Positions 30,898 through 44,672 of a DNA stretch of 64,000 nt are shown one piece after another (position 1 is the stretch's first letter; each line of letters begins with the position of its first letter). The translations under genes were made by a program, and so were the position numbers. The stretch is from Oscheius tipulae (Eukaryota; Nematoda; Chromadorea; Rhabditida; Rhabditidae). Where the stretch lies: positions 6,804,501 to 6,868,500 of the forward strand of contig JASJZH010000001.1 of assembly GCA_037178975.1 (NCBI GenBank). Reading direction: 5' to 3'. The notes beneath the pieces were generated by a model. The model was not told where the DNA came from. It saw only the letters and a list, made by a program, of their open reading frames with translations, and searched no databases.

Positions 30898-32089
30898 TTA
30901 GGCGGCGACATCGCGGTTGAACTGCTTCGATCCGCGCTGATATCCACGGCCACGCTGGTTGAAGCCTCCATATCCTATAAACGGGTGATTACAGCAATTT
31001 AAGAAGGTTGTACCTTGGTTGTATCCTCCACGTCCACGACCGCGCTGGTTGAATCCACGGCGGTAGGTGTTGAACGAACGAACAGACGTCTGTCCGAAAG
31101 TCTCTTGATTGGTTTCCCGCTCCTTCTTCCAGTCGGGTCTTCCGCTTTTTCCTTCAGCCTTCTCGAGAGCCTCGCAACTAATGTTGTCGAAGAAGGACGT
31201 CTTCTTGTCGTAGAACTTGCCATTTTCCTCAGCATCAGCAGGAGCGACTTCTGGCTGCTGCATGGCTCCGTTCTCTTCCTCGCTCTTATCGCCTTCGATC
31301 TGAAAAACTAGCAGTAAGGAAAGTATCAAGATGAAGAATGCGTAGTATATGTCAAATAACAAGCAAACAAACCTTCAGCTTTTCCTTGAACATGTCGACA
31401 AACTGTTCGTTGGCCTTCTCGAAGTCGTAATCGCCATCAAACTTGAGTTTCTCGCCCTTCGGACGGAGCATGCCATTAGGTTGACGAGGAGTCCGATTCT
31501 GTTGATGCCCTCCACGATTGTAGGTCCTAGGGCCCTGTCCGCGGTCGTCTGAATCTGAAGACAACGTTCAAACTGCAGCCGACTATTCTTACAAGATCCG
31601 CCGCGACTTCCTCCACGTCCAGCGCCAGGAGCACGGTTACCCGTGTAACCAGAGCTTTGGGGCGTTCCGCTGCGAGAGCCAGCAGGAGAGGTCTTGTCAT
31701 CAGTAGGCACGGTGCGCTGCACGGAGATAATGGCAGGATCGTAAGGCAAGCCACCAAGATTGGGCTGAACAACAACTAAGTGAAGCATTGAAATAATTTT
31801 ACCTTGGGAGTTTCGCACACAATGAGATCCTTTATGTCGCTAGCCTTGAAGATGATGTACTCGTACACATCATCTCTAGCGCTCACAGGATTGCTCGTAG
31901 GACGGTCCTCGGTTCCGAAAGAGCGAACTAAACAAAACAATAAGAACGAATTTAAGAAAAAAAATTACCCTTGGAAAGAGCGATGGTAGAGTCTTGAGTG
32001 TCGACCGTATACAAGACGCCTTCATAACGGATGTCGAGCTTCGAGATCAGACTGATCTTACTTCCAATGTATGGAGTTTGGTTTGCCAT
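30898..32089 (-). CDS. LSM14: LSM14/RAP55-type RNA-binding protein (CAR-1 homologue)
   Basis: Six exons (32089-31969, 31927-31803, 31764-31593, 31554-31373, 31299-31014, 30974-30898) join to 320 residues. The N-terminal LSm domain is clear ([53 protein letters not shown]). A Gly/Arg-rich linker follows, then the FDF motif [14 protein letters not shown], an FFD-type segment [13 protein letters not shown] and a TFG-type segment NQETFGQ. RGG repeats close the protein ([22 protein letters not shown]). The family represses translation and helps build P granules and P bodies together with the DEAD-box helicase DDX6/CGH-1; in worms it is needed for germ cell survival and cytokinesis. All domains are complete. 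Confidence 0.95.
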
Positions 32090-32957
32090 GATTTAATCCC
32101 TAGAAGACGCAAATTCCCAAGAGACAAATGTGCGAAAATACTTAAAAAGAGCGAATGAATCAGGGGAGCAAAATTTGAACAGCTTTTCGAGGACAGATTA
32201 ATCAACACCCACAATGCTTTTCATTGAAACAAGAGCTATGCTTAGGCAAAAAAATGTTGCGGAAATTGTCACAAAAAAATAGGAAAAGTAAGGAAAGAGA
32301 CAGATTTTTTTAGGGACGAGATTACGCGGGATAGGTAGCGGCTGCGCGCCAACTGCCCGCGCAGCTCAAACTTGCGAAACGGCGGGAAGTGAGTGGAGTT
32401 CTCTGCATCCCATAAAAATTGCCTTTCTGAACGGTGAAATCCCTCAGGCTGGGCCGCGCCGCGTCCGCACGCACCTCTCGTCAGCGGTCCACGTTTTCCA
32501 AGGCCGAAAGGAAGTAAACCGACCTATTTCCGCGACTTTCATGGCTAGAACAAAACAAAAATCGTCCCAACATAGAAAAAAGTGACCAGCGATGAAAGTA
32601 CATCTCTGTGAGTGCTAATTTTTTTGTCACCTTTTGCAATACGAAACAGCATTGAAATAAAACTTTATACACGCACTGAGGATCAACATTTTGGCAACCC
32701 ATTTCAAGCACATACAATTAATCGGGGAAGCAGGAATATACACATATGTCACCTATACTTTTCACCAGAGAGTCAGCCGTTATAAGGGGAAAACTAGAAA
32801 TGTGTGCGGGGCTATCACAGTCAAAATGAGACGGGGTATGATTTTTGAAAAGTGGAAGAAAGCAAAAGCTCGACACCGGTAAGGGTATTACATATTTTTC
32901 ACGCGTATAAGTTAAGTATAAAAAAGAAGTCGACTAGGGGGATGTACACACGGGGGG
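32090..32957. other. Intergenic region upstream of LSM14, downstream of DOP1
   Basis: A GC-rich patch at about 32330-32480 lies within 400 bases of the LSM14 start and may be its promoter. No supportable gene on either strand. The spacing of 868 bases to DOP1 is too large to suggest an operon with the next gene. Confidence 0.45.
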
Positions 32958-35900
32958 TTACAGCTGCCAGTGTTCGGCAAAATCTACATAAAGGGCGTTC
33001 TCCAGTCGCGAAATGGCGTTTTTGTAGGACAAGGTACCAGTCAGAACATCCGACGCCGTCATGGAAGATGTCTGAACAACATTTTTTAGACTTGGATCAA
33101 AACTTACTCCTGAAAGCTCAGGAACTGTTTCATTCTGAGTCGCTAAGGCGTAATAAAAGGCGCGCAGTTCCTCGAAACTCGTCAGCAGTTTGATGTTTCC
33201 CAGACTTGCTGAATGGGCTCCACATCGAAGTTCTTCTTCGGACAGAACGCCGTACTGAATGAAATTATATAAAAGCATAAAGGAAAGTATACTTTTGTTC
33301 GAAGCAGACAGTTGATTCTGCCGGCAAATGGACTAAAGGCATATGTTCTGTCATGGGAGATGGAGTTCACAAAGGACCAGTGGCACCTGTATCATTCAAT
33401 TTTACAAGATCGAAGGAGAACAAACATTTGGAATTGAGGCAGATATCCGGCTGGTAATGTGCACAGCGATTCCAGCAGTTTACTAGCAGCCAAATAGAGC
33501 TGCATCCATGCGTCGTTATTCCCGCCGGCTTCTTCAGTATTTTCTCCGCTCAGTTGCTGTTCCATCTGGAGTAGGACATCGACTAATTCCGTGACCATAA
33601 TAGGCCAAATTCCAACTAGACTGCCTGGTCGAAGGCGTATCAACAGGACCCGGATGCACAGGAAAACGGCTGATCTGACTGCTGGCGACTGTGTGACACG
33701 GAGATTATCCGTCAATCGCTCTTGAATGTCGTTGACCTGGGGCTGATACTGATCCAATTCGCTGCCGAGAACGACAAAGGCCAGTCGTTTCAGTGCCTGA
33801 GCTCGGGACTCGTATTCTTGCTCCTTCGAGGTCATTATGCTGAATGAGGTGTTCGGCGTTGTAGCTATGCTCTCTGCAAATTAGGCATAGTGGAATATTA
33901 GAACAAAAACAGACTTAGGAGATCTTTGAAGGAGGTTTTATCGTGGGTCATTAGATGGTCCGTTACAATCAGCCACTGCCTCAACGACTGAATGTCCATT
34001 TTGAAGAAGTACGAGTCGAGCAAGAGTTCCAGGGTTATCTTCTTCCAGACGGGCCGCATGTAACTGTATGAGCTCATCAGCGCCAGCAGCTTGGATGAGG
34101 CGAGAAAGAATCGAGCGTTGCGAGCACTAAAACGTGATTTCAATTTTGCTACAAATAGCCAACCTTTTGGCTTTCAGATAGGGCACGACATTGTTCCATA
34201 CGGCGTGGAGAGTCGGCAACAAGCGCTCTTTGTCGTCGCTCTTACAGACAGAATCGATGAGTTCTGCCAAGTTTTCCGAGAGGAGGAACAGAGCTTGAGT
34301 GCTGTGTGCCGGGTCGCGCTTGTTGTTATTCGGATCCTTGACCGATCCGCGAAGGTTGGAACTACTCTTCTTATCGGGCAAGCTACTCAGGGAGGCTATT
34401 TCGGACGGGAGTGGCCTGAAGATTACGCGTTGCATAGTTTTTGAAATGCACCTACTTGCTAACAAGCGAAGGAGTGGATCCTCGCAACGAGCTCTGCTCC
34501 GAGCCTGCAATGTGAATCGGAGGCAGGCTCTCAGTTGATGGAGTGACATCTTGGGATCGGATTCCTAAAAAGGGAGAATAGATGCTAACTGAAGAAGTCT
34601 AACCAGAATGTTGATCTTGTTTTACGACCAGGGTTCTCTTCAACCATGTGGTTGTTTCCAATTGCCAGCCAACTATCACATTCACAGCTTCCGTTAGCTT
34701 CTGGACAGTGTCCTGCACTGCTCTCGACATCGTCTTGTCCTCCACAATATACGTTGCTCCCGCAATTTTCACAAAATCGCACAGTATTCTAAGATTGAGA
34801 GTGTTACAAGACAAAAAGTCTCTTACATGAATAGAAGGAAAATGGCTCTTGGTGGTAAACTGGCCAGAGGAACATCATTGAGCAGGGCCTGGACAGACGG
34901 CCAACATTGTCGAAGCTGTGTCGGTTGAAGGGCTTTGATACAGCCGTGAACAAGTTCCAGCAGCGGTGCTTCCGTCGGAAACGCTGCTTTTTCCGGGAGA
35001 CCGAACTTCGAGACTTTGGCTCCAGCTTCCTTGAGCGTTTCACAGACTGCCGAGAGGAGTTCCTCGAATGGAATGACCTTCAGACTCAGAAGCAGACTGG
35101 CTATGTGGAGCTGTGAAGGCGTATAGGCGAATGAGGCGTGGTCACAGTCGGTCTTCCGAGGACTTCCGTTTCCCTCTGCTGATCTTGTGAGCCAGACGAG
35201 GGATAGGGCCTGAAGGAAAGCCTGCTGGTGATGCTGGGCTATCGGCGAGAGAAGGTCCAGGATGTGGCGACGGAGCTGCTGAAAAACGATTGATTGGACT
35301 AGGAGAAACACATTATGAACAAACCTGTGGTGTTGTAAGAGGCAATTTCGCTGGCACATTGCTACATACGACCGACCAGACATCACAGATGGTGGCCAAA
35401 GCGTGTGGCAGCGAGGTGAGCATGTCATTCTTGGCCTGTTTCCATCCCGTACTGCCGTTCTTAGATGCTTCAAATTTCGATAGTGCGACCGCATTCCCCT
35501 AAAATTTTGATTTACACGAAGAACCGATAAAAAAGTTTACAGAGCTAGAATCGCTGAAGGAGAAGACTTTTACGAGATTGGAAAACAGTTCAGTGGCGCC
35601 TTTCGATCCAGGAATCACGTTGATAGCCTGTCCAACAATGCTTGTCGATTGCGTAGAGCTGGTAGAGGCGACTGAGGGAGTATTCTGAATTGTTGACGAA
35701 TTCGTGGCACAGGTATCGACGACGCAGTAGTGAATAAGTGTCGTGATGGTCTCCATGGTCATTGTGATGAATCCAGCTGGGTAAGCATCGTCATCCGAAG
35801 GAGTTTCGGGACCGCAAGACTCGAAAGTAACCTTCATTGCCGTTTCCACGTTCTTGCAAAGCTGTTCCACAACACGGACGACTAGTGTGGCCAGACCTCT

Positions 35901-38900
35901 GAAATGGCCGAGTGTACATTTTCGAATCGCCATAAAGATACCTTCCAAGCCATGGCAAAATCTGTTGAATGAACTGCATCCACATCTCGTGATTCTGGGG
36001 TTTCCGTTTGAAAGCCGCCAAGACCATTATGAGGAAAGCACGGAGTTCCACTAGCGATGAATGAGAGTCTCTCAATGTACCTCGGCTCGGATTATACAAC
36101 TGTTGATTGATGGCCAGACGGTTCATGAGAATGCCCGAGGCGTTCTGTAATAGTTTTGTAAACAAAAGATGAAATGGTACCTGATCGCTGAAAGTAGCCA
36201 GTCCAATTCGAATTTCGTGTTCAAGTCGAATATGTTGTGCTGTGAGAGAAAGAAGAGATCTCTGGTAGGCGGATAGAAGTCCGGACAATCTCTTGCCGAC
36301 AATGCTGTCAGTTCCTTCGTTGAAATCACAAATGGACACGGAGATCTTGTTCCTGAGAAAAGCTAATGACCATGATCAATTGAAGCCTACTTTTGATTGG
36401 CCTCGGTTTCCTGAACGGCAGAAAGAAGAAGATGGAGAATGCATTTCTGCATCTTGGCTCGGACCAGAATGGACTGTATGAAGAGAGCAAAGGCACGACT
36501 TTGTTGCTCACAAATCATGGCTGACAGCTCCGAGAAAAGTTCGGCCAGAAAATCCAGAGCAGCGATCTTGCACTTCCAGGAAATGGCTATGTCGTTTTCC
36601 GTAACCACAGAAATCGGCGAATTGAGGAAGTAAGAGCGAAGGAAATGAAGAGATATCTAAATTCGAGACTTGTAAGCAACATTGAATGAATCGAACCGTG
36701 ATTAGAAGCTCGAGAAGCGAGAAGTGACGGTGTTTCGAGTCTTCCTCTCCCTCGGACCAGAAATGCTGTCCCAGGATTGCTCGAACATGTCGAGCCATGA
36801 GATCGACAAGCGAGCCAGAGGTTCCGAGTCCCGAATCGGTAGTTTGAGAGGCGGTTCCAGACGAGACCAGGCAACTGAAAATCGTTCAGGCTTGCAAAAA
36901 AAAAAAAAACTAACCTGAGAAGCATTCGATTGGAGATTGGAGCAGCTCTTGGGTTCAACAGGGAGGTCAGTATTCTGAAGGCGGTTTCCGCTCTTCCGAG
37001 ATCGACTACTCGACCGCTCTCGCCGTAAAGAAGAATATGGGTATGGAGTTCGTGGAAGAGCGTTTCCCCGTCGCCATCAACGGAATTCCTGAGCAAATCT
37101 GCGGCGTCAAAAGCTCTGAATGTTCTCGTCTTCCAAACAAAACTTTCAAACTCACTTTAGGTCGCGATCCGTCATCCCGTAGATTGTTTCCTGTAGAGAA
37201 TCTTGCCTTCTGTGTCCTCTCTTGATTCTTCCAACGCTGTCCAGCTTCTCTTTTCCCGCGATACCATCCTCTTCAAACACGGACGCAGCAGAGGAGGCAG
37301 TAACCAGCATTGGCTCCTTTTCTCTCTCCGACTCGGTTCCATCAGTACTCCGATCCAGTTGCTCCAACTTTGCCGCCTCTTCTTCTTGTTCCACCACGCA
37401 GTCCACGACATACTGCAGCGCTTCTACAATAGCTGGGTCGACTCCCTCCATGGAGAAGGACAGCGTGTCCAGAGAATCGGTGTCGTCGTCGAAATTGGGA
37501 ACGTCGCAGCCAACACAGGATGTTGTGGGCACGGCCGCCTCGTCAACACTGTTTCTTGGCGTCTCGTTGTTCAGAAGAAGACGGTTTCGTAGCTCGGGCA
37601 GAGAAGTACTAAAAAATAATTTTCATGGCGTTGAAAATCTAGAAGAGTTACCTTTCAACGTGTCCATCCATATGATACAGTCGCTGTTTGCCGTCTACAG
37701 CTACCAGAGTGACCACAGACACCTCGGCAGGCAAGGTGCTCAGCTGTTCCTTGGTAATTTTGGATTCCTTCCTCAGATATTGTATCGAAATTCTTGATGT
37801 AACTGGATTCATCAACAATGTGCACAGCATCTTAACAAACAATAAATTCTAAGAACGATGAGGCGAAACCTGGACAATCTTCGGCAGATCATTGTGTTTA
37901 GCACAGTCAATAAACCAGCCTGCTACAAGACTTTTCAATTCGCTTTTTGTCCTAGCTACAGACTCGTCAGCCAGAATGCCGAGCAAGAGCATGACAGTTC
38001 GATTGAAGGACTTGATCACGACGCCTGGCAGATCTTCGGAACTTCGAAGAAGAACCCACATTCGGTGGAATGTTCGGCAAGCATCAGCACTGAGCATCTG
38101 AACAGGTTCGTTTTGTGGTATTGAGATATTCTAACCGGATCATTTTGAGTCAAAGCCGAGATTATAATGTTCTCCGTATCGCTGCTCGGTTCCGTCGATT
38201 TTCTGGAATGTAGAAGAGCCAAGAGGCGACTGAGACGTTGATGTTCACTGGCACAGTCTGGAGAAGACAGTCCATTCCAGAGAGCAAGGCCGCACTTTTC
38301 GAAAAATCGGCATTGGTCGAGTTGAGAGACGTGGTGACGGAAAAGTAGAGGCTTGAGCAGAACTGTCGTCAAACTATCGACATCGCTGCAAATTCAAATG
38401 TGAAAACTTAAAAGTTAATGTTTTACTGTGAATCGGAAACAGATGTCCTCTTCTGCATGGCTTCGTGCTGGGCGAGGACGAAGCTCGATCGGAAGTACAT
38501 CGAGACGATCAGTTCGATCGCACTGATTCGAGCTGATAAATCTGCACAGCCTGCTGGCTCTTGACTCATTTCTGCGGCAAAAACATCTGGCGAGATCACC
38601 TAAAGAGTCTACTTGAAAGATAGTTTCGAGAACACAAACCTCGATGAGATTCTTGATCCAGGCCGGCAGTTCCAACGACATCGAATGATCTAATTCCGTG
38701 CAGAAAATGGGAAAATCGGCAAAGGTAGTGACCAGAGTGCAGATGGACTCGAAGAGATGGAAGTTCTTGGCTGATCGATCTCTTGAAAAGGCCTCGGCTG
38801 CCACGGTGAGAAGGTTTAAGCACTCGATGACGCACTGCTCTATCAAGCACTGATCTGAAAACGGTAAATTGAAACCGAGTTGGTACAATAGTTCTCAGTT

Positions 38901-41139
38901 ACAAAGAAAATACTTAGTTTTCTACCTACCTTGTAGGGATGATTCCTTGGTTACTCCTTTTACAGGCGAACTGTGTACTGATATTGTTTCACTGGGCTCG
39001 GTTGCATCTTCTGAACATGAAACTTAATGCACTCCACGGAAGGTTAGGACACGTTTAGTGACAAGACCGTGTGGGAAAAGATGAGAATCGCTTACCATGA
39101 AGTTCAATCAGTCCATCCTGCGAGACGAGGTCAAGAATTTTGGTGGCAACGAACAGCAAGTGGCCCAAGGAGACGCTATCCAAATTCGAAAAGTAGCTCC
39201 TGCATCCAACTAGAAGCTGGCGAAGGAAAACTGGCAGAAACTTTTTGCGGATTTCGCCCTCGATGGCACTAATGCGTAGGCAGAAGAGCACTACCTGAAT
39301 AGTCAAATAGTTGATACGAGAAAACAACGCATACCTGCGAGAATTGAGCAACTTCGATCTCGCTGGCTCCGTTATCACAAAGACTGGTGAACCACTGTCC
39401 AAGGAATTCCCACAAAAAGCCCACATCCAATGCTCCTAAAAGCACATTGAGCATCTTGGTAATCTCATGGAGACGACGGGCATGCAGGCTTGGATCGAAC
39501 TCCTCCACTGGGGGTTTCGGATCGTGAGAGAAGTTCAGTGTCAGAGAGAATCGTACATTTGGGTCCAGTTCTTTCATACCATTTTGGCTGCTCAACTAAG
39601 AAATGAAATTACAATGGGATTGGAAAAGAACCGACCTTGTGCAAATATATTCCGTCTTCATCTGAATGAAGCTGCGCGCACTTGATCAGCAGCAACGGAA
39701 GGACCTTTTCGAGTAATAGCCGTCCAATATCAGCCCGATCTTGCAAGTAAGTCAACAGACGGCATACTCGAACTTCTGAGAACTGCACCATATCTCCTTC
39801 CTGAAACGATTGCTTGAAGACAGTCGTAAGAATTCTACCTTTCTATCAGCGTAGCCATGAGCCCAATCTGTCAGCGATGTTCCAGGAACTTCAATCAGAC
39901 CGATATTCAGATACTGATCCAATGCTTCGACACAGAGTGGCATGACTCGTTCGGAGAAGAAGGCGATATCGGCTGTGTTTTCTCCAATGGCAGTAGACGA
40001 GGAAATAGTCAAAGAGCCGCCGCCGGGAGCCATGAGCCAGGTATAGAGTCGTCGATTTAGAGACATGTCTCGGCGCAAAATGATAAAGAGACAACGACGG
40101 AGCAGCTGAACGAATCGGTCGTTTTGAATAAGAAGTGCGAGTACCTGAACAAAATCCTCTCTGGTGAGATTTGTACTGTCAAAGGGGAAAGCAGCATAGA
40201 TGAAGTCCAGCAGATTTCTCTGTACGAGTGGAGAGCCCGTATCATCAGCAGTGGAACAGAGTGCCGACACCTTAAAGATTAGATTGTTTTCTCTATTCAA
40301 AAAGAGACACCATGTGATTGACGTGGTCTCCGACAACGTAGATTTGATCGTCTAGAGAACGAGCTTTGTCGAATTTGTTGTTGACGTATATCATGGCCGG
40401 AAGACGAACAGAAGGCGATCCAAGAACCGCCTGCCAGAGACATGAATAGAACCATTGCGCTCCAACTCCATCCGACACTTTGTCCAAAACTTTTAGAGAC
40501 CTGAGAAAGGATTTTAAAGACAATAAAGGGAAAACATACCTTTCGTAGAACTCCGTTCCCTCTTCTAGTCCAAGCAGAACTCCAGCCAAAAAGCCCGGCA
40601 AAGCTGGTCGAAGACTCTCCTTCATCGGGACAAGATATTGCTCAAAAAGTGCGAACAGCTCTGATTTGACCTTGATGCCACAATGATCCATAAGTGGAAA
40701 GAGTCCACAAGCGAAAAGATAGAGCATCCGGGGAAGTTGCGGTCCGAGAATGTCGAAAACTTGGCGGTAAGTCTCGAGACATTTTAGATGAACACCTGCA
40801 AGGAACAACGAAACTGTTTGTGTTAAACAAAAACTAACCCATCGGAAGAGCTGGATGAAGACATTGTGACAATCGTTTGGCTACGAGAACAGGCTTTGGA
40901 ATGTCGCCAAATTTGGCGTTCGATTGGAACACCTAAAGCTCGATGATGAGTTGACAAACAGATCCAACTCTTACCTTTGTCAGTTTGCCCAGAGCTGAAA
41001 TGAGATCTGCCCATTCGTTTGGATTCTCGAACGTCTTCAGCGCCGTGTCCACAGCTTTAACATAGGCTTTGTATTTGCTTGTGCTGTGGACGGGATTCGG
41101 AGCCTGGCCGTCATTCGTTCCCCCGGAGGAGGACGCCAT
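32958..41139 (-). CDS. DOP1: DOP1/Dopey family protein (PAD-1 homologue)
   Basis: A long chain of minus-strand exons separated by roughly 45-55 bp introns. The first exon (ATG at 41139) has the Dopey N-terminal signature SKYKAYVKAVDTALKTFENP and EWADLISALGKLTK; exon 2 continues LVAKRLSQCLHPALPMG and exon 3 GVHLKCLETYRQVFDILGPQ, in the same order as in human and yeast Dopey. The stop is at 32958-32960. Coding length is estimated at 2,200-2,400 residues, matching the family. DOP1 proteins form a complex with MON2 and the flippase Neo1/TAT-5, and act in endosome-to-Golgi traffic and cell patterning. The middle is helical-repeat sequence with acidic insertions near 37.3 kb. Only selected junctions were checked, so single frame breaks in the middle cannot be excluded. 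Confidence 0.92.
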
Positions 41140-42999
41140 GAAAAGACGTCTGAAAAAGATATATTCTTAGAAATAATAATGGAAACCAGAGGAGAGGAAA
41201 CAAGCAGAACTAAAAAATAAGCGAGGGAAACAGGGACAACATAGGTAACTTACGTCGGTATAATCATCTTCTATATGTTTTTTGCATCAAATTTTATGTA
41301 CATAAGCTATAAATTGCGTTTATGAAAAGAAACGCGTGTACAGAGCGAGATGAATGCCAATTTCCGTGCCACGTGGATATAGAAACACTGGGCAAATTTT
41401 ACTAAATCACAAGGAAAGAAGATCGTGGTCATTTCTAGGCTAAAGAACGCGCAAAGGAAAAAGAATGTTTGTTTTCGAGGCTCGCAGAGATAAGGCGTTT
41501 ATTCAACGAGACTCTAAAGTTTCAAAAAGTTCAAATATACTGCCGAAATAACGGCTCTGAATATCCTAGCCTAAATCATGAAACACGTGTCGCGATGGTC
41601 AATGCTGTCACGTATCCACTAAGTAATTTGTGGGCACTAATACGTGCACTCTTGCGTTGCTATCACCAGGCAAAAACAGTTGGAAATAGCTACAAAGCAA
41701 CATATTTTGGCTGATCACAGGTGAGCGATCAAAACATCAATTCGACTCACTTTGAAACTTTACAAATAGAAATACTGTTTTCTGAATTTATACTGCGTGG
41801 CTGCCCAGCGAAATGAGGTTGTTGTGGTAACAGAAAAGTCTTGCTCTAGCGCTCCAGAGCACGTAGCTCCTCAATATTGGGTCAGAATGAATCAGATTAG
41901 GTTGGGAAATTGGTATTCTCAGTGGAAGACATCGTCAAAGGTAAAAAGTAGTACTGACAAGACAAATAATTCTCGGTAAGTAATCCAGTCCAACTCCTCC
42001 GTCCTGATCGAAACGTTTTGGTCTCCAAGACAGATGAAATTGAAGTCAAGGTAAAGCTAGTGCAGGTTATAGGTTGTAAGCAGGGAACACATTTAAAAAT
42101 AGGTCGGTAAAACCTAGATCGCCTACCTCGGTCGACGTACCATTGACCAAAATTGATCTGGTTTTTCTCATAACAACATTCACGCATGCATTATATTGTG
42201 CCTGCAGCCTACAGCAGCAGGGGGCATAAAAGGGGAGGGGGGCTTGCAGTGAGTCAGTTACATAATCGATCGAATTGGGGTGGTGCGACTTTCCCCGAAA
42301 TAAACGTGGGGTTGCTACGAGGCGGGAGAGCGTTCTCTCCCTCTCATTCACTCGCCCCCGTGAATGGAAGAGAGATCGTCCATAGATTGGCACTTGAAAT
42401 CTCACAACAGAGTGGACCACCAATCCCGACGGCTCTTTTATTTACTCTACCAATGAAGGAATGGGGGCCGCTGCAAAAAAAAAAACCATATTTCAAGAAG
42501 TTGCAGTTGCTTCCATTTTGAGACTATTCTACCTCAAATATGATCAAATGTCGTGGTTTCGCACATTATGAAATAGGAAAAAAGAGTGAGGCGCATGGAT
42601 ACAGAGGATTTGTCGCCGAGGCGTGACAATGACTAAATCCAGGGCGCATGCGACACAATTAATCTTGACGAAGGTATGAAAAAGGAACGACAATGATATT
42701 GGCAGTGCAAATAACTATTGTGATTGTACAACTACTGCAATTCGAGGAGTTTTATTCGACTGAACGTAATATGAATGCTCGTCAGGAGAAAAAAATCTTC
42801 CACGGGAGCATTGCAAAAACTGAACTTTTTTTCCAGCTACGGTAAGGCGGGAGTTCATCTTTCTGCATTCCTTTCGTATTTCTGAGTTATATTTTTTCCT
42901 GTCCGCCAGTCTCTCTTCAGCACTTTCGTCGTGTGTGTATTCGATTAAAATCAAGTGCGTACCCTTTACTGAAACCCACTATCATACAATGAAACGAGA
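41140..42999. other. 1.86 kb intergenic region, no supported gene
   Basis: Between the 5' end of DOP1 and the 3' end of PPIL4. Several open frames of about 80-120 codons occur, on both strands, but none has a recognisable motif, a credible codon pattern or splice partners. It should contain the DOP1 promoter. A purine-rich patch lies at about 42219-42242. Confidence 0.45.
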
Positions 43000-44459
43000 T
43001 CAACGGCGCTGATGATGGCTGCTTCTCTTGGGCGAACGAGTGCGACGTCTCTTCGGCGACGGAGATCTTCTCCTGTGCCTCTCCTCGCGATGATCTCGTC
43101 GCAGTGGAGATCTATCCCTCCTTTCATCTCGTCGTCCGTCTCTGCGGCTATCCCGGTGATCGCGACTTCGCTTAGGCGAATAGTTTCGCCGTCTTTCCGG
43201 CGATCTCGATCTCACTTCACGCTTGATTTGAGGTACAGGAGACAGACGTTCTTTCTTGATCTCCGGTTCATTTTTTCCGCCTAAATACTGAAACTTTTCG
43301 TTCAACAGAACTGATACCTCGATTCCACTTGTAGCTCTTAGCAACCGACTGTGAGAAATCCACATGAATACGACGATCGTCGATAAGGACGTTGTCCATT
43401 TTGAAGAAAGCTCTCTCGCAAGATTTAGGCTTAAAAACGTTTGCTTTTTGCTAACACACGAGTGAAACCAACATCTTCAAACTCAATGAAGGCATATTGC
43501 AGTGACTGTTGAGTCCTTCTGTCCCGAATGATCTCACAGCTGGAAATCTTTCCGAACCGGCTGAAAATGATCTCGAGATCGTCGTCCTGTGTCACGGGAT
43601 TCAGTTTGCACACGAAGAGTACGTTATCCGGCGGAGCATCGTCGGCCGACTTCAAATCTCCAACCATTTCCAGAATTTGAGCCTGTTCCGTCATCTCGCG
43701 CTGCTTCATTTCCAGCTCGAGTTCTACTGCCGTCTTGCCCTCGTCTTCGTCCACTTTCTGGTCCAGTGCGATCTTGTTGACCTGAACAGTATATAGAGAT
43801 GCCCAACCTAAAACAAACTTGAACAAGTTGATCGAAGGTAGGGGAAGGCGATCGACTGGGATATCGAAGTCGTGGTGGATCTTCAAAAGGATCCTCGAGA
43901 ATGATCGTGTGAGCAATGCGAATATCGCGCATCGGCTTGTGTTCCTCATCGCAAATTTCGTCGTTCAGTTTCTCCAGCGTGTCCAGTCCTTCAGTCACCT
44001 GAGCAAAATTATCTTAAAGGAGTTGAATACCCAGATACCTGTCCAAAAATAGTATGCTGTTGATCCAAATAATCACAATTATCACCCAGCGTGATGTAAA
44101 ATTGACTTCCTAGTTGGTCACTTCCATTATTGACGAAGGCCACCAGCCCCATTCGCGTATGTTTCATCTTGGGCAGGTCTTCCTTTTCAAAAAAGCGTCC
44201 CTGCTCTCCGTAGATGCTCGCGTAGATCGACTCTCCGCCACGCCCGGTTCCAGTTGGATCGCCAGTTTGTGCCACATAATTTTCCTGCACAAACTAATGT
44301 AAAACCTTTGAGGTATCATACCTCAATCGTGTGAAATTGGCACAGATTGTAGTATTTAGACTTGCAAAGCTTAAGGAAGTTTTTCGAGCAATTGGGTCTT
44401 TCCTTGACGAAGAGATCTACGACCAGATCACCCAATGTTGTTTCAATCAACACGGCCAT
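43000..44459 (-). CDS. PPIL4: Peptidyl-prolyl isomerase-like 4 (cyclophilin-RRM-RS protein)
   Basis: Exons 44459-44322, 44284-44039, 43998-43819, 43781-43473, 43429-43318 and 43280-43000 join to 421 residues. The N-terminal cyclophilin domain has [44 protein letters not shown] and [11 protein letters not shown]. An acidic helical linker follows, then an RRM ([45 protein letters not shown]) and an Arg/Ser/Asp-rich tail ([17 protein letters not shown]). Related nuclear cyclophilins (SIG-7 in C. elegans, Rct1 in fission yeast, AtCyp59 in plants) link transcription and pre-mRNA processing through RNA polymerase II. The start lies 213 bases past the STX17 stop, with a TTCCAG acceptor-like site 4 bases before the ATG. 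Confidence 0.94.
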
Positions 44460-44672
44460 TTCACTGGAACGAGTGTTACAAGCATAAAAATTGGGCAAGG
44501 GTAGCAGTTGACACTACAAATGGCTGAAATAGTATCGACAAAAGGAGGCTAAAAACTTTATACATACCCATAAAAGTGTAGAAAGATATATTACAAGCAA
44601 AGTGACTGGAAGAGAAGAGGGATCACAACTGGACGACTACGAAATGTGTGCGAAGATATGGAAAGAAAAAAT

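Noticed and set aside
42067..42521. Overlapping open frames on both strands between DOP1 and PPIL4
   Set aside because: No motif, no splice partners and no repeat of the pattern elsewhere; length is within chance.
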